Source: UBA6772 sp963933205
GTDB lineage: Bacteria; Bacteroidota; Bacteroidia; Flavobacteriales; UBA7430
Length of the DNA: 10,156 bases
Assembly: GCA_963933205.1 (NCBI GenBank)
Contig: CAWVTK010000065.1
Location: forward strand, 1-10,156
Reading direction: 5' to 3'
A program made the translations under genes and the position numbers. The notes under the pieces are model-generated. The model saw only the letters and a list, made by a program, of their open reading frames with translations. It made no database searches and had not been told where the DNA came from. Below are positions 6,941-10,156 of the stretch, piece after piece. Positions within the stretch are counted from its first letter, which is position 1, and each line of letters starts with the position of its first letter.

Positions 6941-6948
6941 TATATTTG
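6941..6948 (+). promoter_or_regulatory. -7 box of the DEAD-box helicase gene (TATATTTG)
   Basis: TATATTTG followed by CGG is an exact match to TAnnTTTG, ending only 17 bases before the helicase ATG. The mRNA leader would be about 10 bases long, with no Shine-Dalgarno sequence. No TTG is placed well for -33. A cold-box or long regulatory leader, as some helicase genes have, is not possible from this promoter. Confidence 0.6.
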
Positions 6949-6965
6949 CGGCTTAGATAAATTAT

Positions 6966-8237
6966 ATGACATTCAAAGAACTCGGTATCATCGAACCAAT
7001 TCTGAAAGCACTCGATGCTGAAGGATATACCACCCCTACTCCAATTCAAGAGCAATCTATTCCAATTCTTTTAGAGCGAAAAGATTTATTAGGTTGTGCA
7101 CAAACAGGAACCGGTAAAACAGCCGCTTTTTCAATTCCAATTATACAACACATTCACAACGACAGGTCTGCCGGCACAGGAAGAAAGAAAATACAAGCAC
7201 TAATTGTTACACCAACCAGAGAACTTGCAATACAAATTGGTGAAAACTGCACCAAATATGGTAAGTATGCAGGTGTAAACAATACGGTAATATTTGGAGG
7301 AGTTAAACAAAATTCTCAAACAAATGCACTTCGAAATGGCGTAGATATTTTAGTAGCTACTCCAGGAAGGCTTTTGGATTTAATGAACCAAGGCTATATA
7401 TCCTTAAAGGACATAAAATATTGCGTGTTAGATGAAGCAGACCACATGTTAGACATGGGCTTTATTCACGATATAAAAAAACTTATTGCCGTTCTACCGT
7501 CAAATAGACAGTCGCTATTCTTTTCGGCGACCATGCCTCAATCTATATTAAAACTATCTAAGGCTATTTTAGGAGATCCTGAAAAAGTAACGATAAAACC
7601 AGAACAAGCCACTTCTGAAAAGGTAGAACAAGCACTTTATTACGTTAGTAAAAAGAGCAAGACTAATTTATTGGTTCACTTAATACAGCAAAACAATATT
7701 GACTCTGTCTTGGTTTTTTCGAGAACCAAGCATGGAGCAAATAAAATAGTTAAGCAGCTAGATAAAGCTCAAATTAAGGCTGAGGCTATTCATGGAAACA
7801 AATCTCAGGGTGCAAGACAGCGTGCTTTAGAGAATTTTAAAAACAGAGACATCAGAGTTCTAATTGCAACAGATATTGCTGCAAGAGGAATAGACGTTAG
7901 CCAACTGGAATTGGTAATTAATTTTGATTTACCCAATGTTCCTGAAACTTATGTACATAGAATTGGTAGAACGGGTAGAGCAAAAAATTCTGGTGTAGCT
8001 ATTTCTTTTTGCGACATAGAAGAACGAGCTTATCTAAGAGATATTCAGAAGCTTATTGATCAAAAGATCCCGGTGGTAACTACGCATCCTTTTGCAGATG
8101 AGGTTGAGGAATTACCAACAAAGAAAAGCCCAACAAGAGGGCAGCGAAACCACAATAATCCAAGAGGTAATACAAATTCTCGTACTAGAACGAACGAAAA
8201 CAAATCGGGAGAAAACTCAAGAAATAAACGTAGGTAA
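6966..8237 (+). CDS. DEAD-box ATP-dependent RNA helicase, RhlE-like
   Basis: The 423-residue protein has all superfamily 2 DEAD-box motifs in order: Q motif (F3, then PTPIQ with Q28), motif I AQTGTGKT (45-52), Ia PTRELA (83-88), GG (111-112), Ib TPGR (132-135), II DEAD (156-159), III SAT (187-189), IV VLVFSRTK (248-255), V ATDIAARGID (301-310) and VI HRIGRTGR (331-338). The core opens TFKELGIIEPILKAL and is RhlE-like. A basic, Asn/Arg-rich low-complexity tail (about 385-423, with RG and RN pairs) replaces a folded RNA-binding domain and probably binds RNA non-specifically. Such helicases remodel RNA in ribosome assembly, decay and cold growth. It stands alone on its strand, from its own promoter to a strong terminator. 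Bacteroidota usually carry several paralogues, so I give no gene symbol. Confidence 0.95.
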   Translation: MTFKELGIIEPILKALDAEGYTTPTPIQEQSIPILLERKDLLGCAQTGTGKTAAFSIPIIQHIHNDRSAGTGRKKIQALIVTPTRELAIQIGENCTKYGKYAGVNNTVIFGGVKQNSQTNALRNGVDILVATPGRLLDLMNQGYISLKDIKYCVLDEADHMLDMGFIHDIKKLIAVLPSNRQSLFFSATMPQSILKLSKAILGDPEKVTIKPEQATSEKVEQALYYVSKKSKTNLLVHLIQQNNIDSVLVFSRTKHGANKIVKQLDKAQIKAEAIHGNKSQGARQRALENFKNRDIRVLIATDIAARGIDVSQLELVINFDLPNVPETYVHRIGRTGRAKNSGVAISFCDIEERAYLRDIQKLIDQKIPVVTTHPFADEVEELPTKKSPTRGQRNHNNPRGNTNSRTRTNENKSGENSRNKRR

Positions 8238-8238
8238 T

Positions 8239-8282
8239 AAAAACAAGATCTTGGTATTTAGCGCACTAAGGTCTTGTTTTTT
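8239..8282. terminator. Bidirectional terminator between helicase and histidine kinase
   Basis: The arms 8239-8255 (AAAAACAAGATCTTGGT) and 8265-8281 (ACTAAGGTCTTGTTTTT) pair over 17 positions with two G-U wobbles and a 9-base loop. Rightward the stem ends in a run of six T's; leftward it ends in TTTTTATT, so both convergent genes can terminate here. It starts 2 bases after the helicase stop, and its right edge includes the kinase stop codon (8283-8281). Confidence 0.85.
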
Positions 8283-9363
8283 ATTTAGGGAAAGAAACAC
8301 GAATGTCTGTTCCAATGTTCTGTTTACTTTTTATAGAAATTTTCCCGTTGTGGAGTTCTACGAGTCTTTTGGTTATAGACAAACCTATTCCTGTAGAGGC
8401 CTCTCCATTAGTACCAACCTTTCTTGCTCTTGTAAATATATCAAATACCTCTGGTAAAGATTCTTTTGAAATACCAATTCCTTCATCTTTAACAACCAAA
8501 TCGACAGTGCTAAGTTTATTCTCAATACGCAGAGATACAACACCACCTATGTGGCTAAATTTTATGGCATTTGTAAGAAGATTGATGACTATTTGACTAA
8601 ACTTAACTGAATCTAACTCTAATACAGTACTCGTGGATGGAAGTTTCAGAGACAAATTCTTTTTCTTAAACTGTATATTTAATTCCTTGCAAATACGGCT
8701 CAATTCTTCCTCGATTATTAATCTTGATGTATTCATATAAACCCCTTCTCCAGTCATTCGAATATGAGAAAGTAAATCATCCATCATCAATAATGTATTG
8801 TTGCATGAGTCTATTATATGATCTGAGCACTTTTTGACATTCTCTTTAGAACTTCCCGCTAATAAACTAGCTGTTAGCTTTATGCCAGCAATAGGAGTTC
8901 TTAAATCATGTGCAAGCATCTTAATTACTCCAGATTGTACCTCATTAAGTCTATTAATACTAATTTCAGATTCTTTTCTTCGGGTAATGTCTTCTGCAAC
9001 TCCTGCGAGTCTATAAACCTCACCGTCGGAATTAAAAATTGCCCAGGCTTTTGTGTAAATCCAGCGAACATCTCCATCAGATCTAATAATTCTAAAAACA
9101 AAGTCTTTCTCGTAAGCTAAATTCCCTTGAATAAACTCTTTATACAAGCTCACAACTTCCTCTATATCATCCGGATGAATAGACTCAAGATAGGAGCGTG
9201 GATTGTCTAATAAACTTTGCCTTGAGTTACCAAATAGAGTTTCATATGCCTTGTTAACATATATAAAATCGAGATTATCTTTAAAGGCATCTTGAATAAA
9301 AAAGACCTGACTCGTATTACTCAATAAGACATCTAAAAGCTTATTCTCAGCATGTAAAGGCAT
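8281..9363 (-). CDS. Cytosolic PAS-domain sensor histidine kinase
   Basis: The 360-residue protein has no signal peptide or transmembrane helix. A PAS domain covers about 10-110 (FIYVNKAYETLFG, HPDD at 63-66) with a PAC tail ending GVAEDITRRKESE (121-133). The HisKA domain has the H box AHDLRTPIAG with phospho-acceptor H152. The HATPase domain has the N box NLLTNAIKF (261-269), G1 DEGIGI (293-298), an F-box-like FDIF (307-310), and G2 TGIGLS (324-329). All catalytic motifs are intact. The signal would be intracellular, sensed by PAS or by partners; the ligand is unknown. It follows the response regulator on the same strand, 85 bases downstream. The kinase is of the HisKA (HPK1-like) type, not the HisKA_3 type that usually pairs with NarL-type regulators, so their partnership is likely from position but not certain. 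Confidence 0.93.
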   Translation of the reverse strand: MPLHAENKLLDVLLSNTSQVFFIQDAFKDNLDFIYVNKAYETLFGNSRQSLLDNPRSYLESIHPDDIEEVVSLYKEFIQGNLAYEKDFVFRIIRSDGDVRWIYTKAWAIFNSDGEVYRLAGVAEDITRRKESEISINRLNEVQSGVIKMLAHDLRTPIAGIKLTASLLAGSSKENVKKCSDHIIDSCNNTLLMMDDLLSHIRMTGEGVYMNTSRLIIEEELSRICKELNIQFKKKNLSLKLPSTSTVLELDSVKFSQIVINLLTNAIKFSHIGGVVSLRIENKLSTVDLVVKDEGIGISKESLPEVFDIFTRARKVGTNGEASTGIGLSITKRLVELHNGKISIKSKQNIGTDIRVSFPK

Positions 9364-9384
9364 ATCTATATATTAGTTTTTTTA

Positions 9385-9392
9385 CGAATATA
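9385..9392 (-). promoter_or_regulatory. Possible internal -7 box before the histidine kinase (TATATTCG)
   Basis: In the 85-base gap between regulator and kinase, the minus strand reads TATATTCG, seven of eight matching TAnnTTTG with the same TTCG ending as at typA, 21 bases before the kinase ATG. No TTG at -33 is evident. It would allow kinase expression independent of the regulator gene. The gap is AT-rich, so chance is possible. Confidence 0.3.
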
Positions 9393-9448
9393 GTTATTTA
9401 GCGTTATTTTGTCTAAAAACTTTATAAAATGAATGTTGATTCTGACCA

Positions 9449-10111
9449 TTAATCGGGTAAAATTAATTGGATCGTTTGTTTATTTAATAAGGCATAGCTC
9501 AATAATGAATTAACTCCTTCCAGCTTCATTTTTTTACAAATATTGAATCTGTGGTTTTGAACGGTCTTATTAGTAATAGATAACTTAACTGCAATTTCTA
9601 AGGAACTTCTATTTTCACTTACCTCTTTTAAAACAAGCTTTTCGGTATCGGTAAGCCTGTTAATTAGAGAGAAATCGGTTGATTTTAGACTACTAATTCG
9701 ATTGAGGTGATACGCATTTATTTGGGGAGAAACAAAAAAATCTCCATTAGAAACCGACTTGATACAACGAACAATATCAATTGCAGCATTGTCTTTTATC
9801 ACATAACTAATAGCTCCAGAATCAAAGGCTAAATTAAAAATAGACTCATCCTTATTCATCGTTAAAAAAACAATCTTTATGGGTGGTTTTAGTTTAGAAA
9901 CCTTTTTGGCTACCTGAATACCGTTTAATCCAGGCATATCAATATCTAATATAACTATATTGGGCTTGGTACTTCGAATTAAACTAAGAGCACTGACTCC
10001 GTCGGAGGCAACATTTACAACAACACAATTGTCTATGGTGTTAATAATAGACTGTAAACCGAACAAAAAAACTGGATGATCGTCAGCAATAAGAATTTTA
10101 GTTTGTTCCAT
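9449..10111 (-). CDS. NarL/FixJ-family response regulator
   Basis: The 220-residue protein has a receiver domain (about 4-122) and a LuxR-type helix-turn-helix domain (about 152-212). In the receiver, the acidic pair D10-D11, phospho-acceptor D56 (ILDIDMPG), T84 and K106 are all present, so phosphorylation should work. In the output domain LTDTEKLVLKEVSENRSSLEIAVKLSITNKTVQNHRFNICKKM (153-195) follows the LuxR pattern, with IAVKLSITNKTVQNH as the turn and recognition helix. It presumably binds DNA as a dimer. The gene lies upstream of the PAS kinase on the same strand. The start ATG at 10111 follows an A/C-rich leader without a Shine-Dalgarno sequence, and the 45 bases to the window edge show no clear promoter. 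Targets are unknown. Confidence 0.95.
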   Translation of the reverse strand: MEQTKILIADDHPVFLFGLQSIINTIDNCVVVNVASDGVSALSLIRSTKPNIVILDIDMPGLNGIQVAKKVSKLKPPIKIVFLTMNKDESIFNLAFDSGAISYVIKDNAAIDIVRCIKSVSNGDFFVSPQINAYHLNRISSLKSTDFSLINRLTDTEKLVLKEVSENRSSLEIAVKLSITNKTVQNHRFNICKKMKLEGVNSLLSYALLNKQTIQLILPD

Positions 10112-10156
10112 AAATTAGGGGTTAAGGGAAATATTTAAGTAAAATAGAGGCTTGAT

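Noticed and set aside
8092..8457. Rightward 121-codon open frame across the helicase 3' end
   Set aside because: It overlaps the helicase tail in another frame, runs through a strong terminator, and then lies antisense to the kinase.
8303..9120. Three rightward open frames opposite the kinase
   Set aside because: All are antisense shadows of the HATPase, HisKA and PAS coding regions, with no domain of their own.
10112..10156. Promoter of the response regulator
   Set aside because: No TAnnTTTG-like match with sensible placement is seen in the 45 bases available; the promoter may lie beyond the edge.
1..10156. Mobile element, phage, CRISPR or defence system
   Set aside because: No transposase, integrase, direct-repeat array or toxin-antitoxin signature is found; every sizeable frame belongs to a chromosomal family.

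Overview
The window reads as an AT-rich chromosomal segment of a Bacteroidota, most likely Flavobacteriia-type, bacterium. Four observations support this. One gene encodes a secreted protein ending in a Por/T9SS-type C-terminal sorting domain. The gene order recF-DUF721, divergent from a YfgM-like TPR gene and ribH, is one I associate with this phylum. Two promoters match the Bacteroidota -7 box TAnnTTTG exactly, and no start codon has a convincing Shine-Dalgarno sequence. A small protein belongs to a Bacteroidota family often labelled '3-oxoacyl-ACP synthase' that here looks GreA-like. I see no mobile elements, rRNA, tRNA or CRISPR, and base composition looks even throughout.

Layout. 1-483 (-) is the N-terminal part of typA/bipA, a translational GTPase cut by the window edge. 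484-680 is non-coding, with a candidate typA promoter and a small inverted repeat. 681-2357 (-) is a secreted M14 zinc carboxypeptidase. 2445-3829 (-) is a two-gene unit, recF followed by a DUF721/DciA-like gene with an ATGA overlap. A 104-bp divergent promoter region separates it from 3934-5117 (+), a membrane-anchored TPR protein followed after 2 bases by ribH. 5142-6848 (-) holds a GreA-like small protein followed by a Bcr/CflA-type MFS exporter. A 117-bp divergent region leads to 6966-8237 (+), an RhlE-type DEAD-box RNA helicase. 8281-10111 (-) holds a NarL/FixJ response regulator followed by a soluble PAS histidine kinase. The last 45 bases (10112-10156) lie upstream of the regulator and show no clear promoter match.

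How the genes relate. Most of the window is housekeeping: translation (TypA), DNA repair and replication (RecF, DUF721), protein export support (TPR), riboflavin synthesis (RibH) and RNA remodelling (helicase). The secreted carboxypeptidase, drug exporter and two-component pair face the environment. Both convergent gene pairs are separated by compact hairpin terminators that overlap the neighbouring gene's 3' end. At 5138-5174 the ribH terminator overlaps the last codons of the exporter gene, and at 8239-8282 the helicase terminator overlaps the kinase stop codon.

I do not see a clearly new biological system. The points most worth a second look are the GreA-like protein, which keeps the paired acidic tip residues of Gre factors, the HisKA-type kinase beside a NarL-type regulator, and the terminator that doubles as coding sequence.
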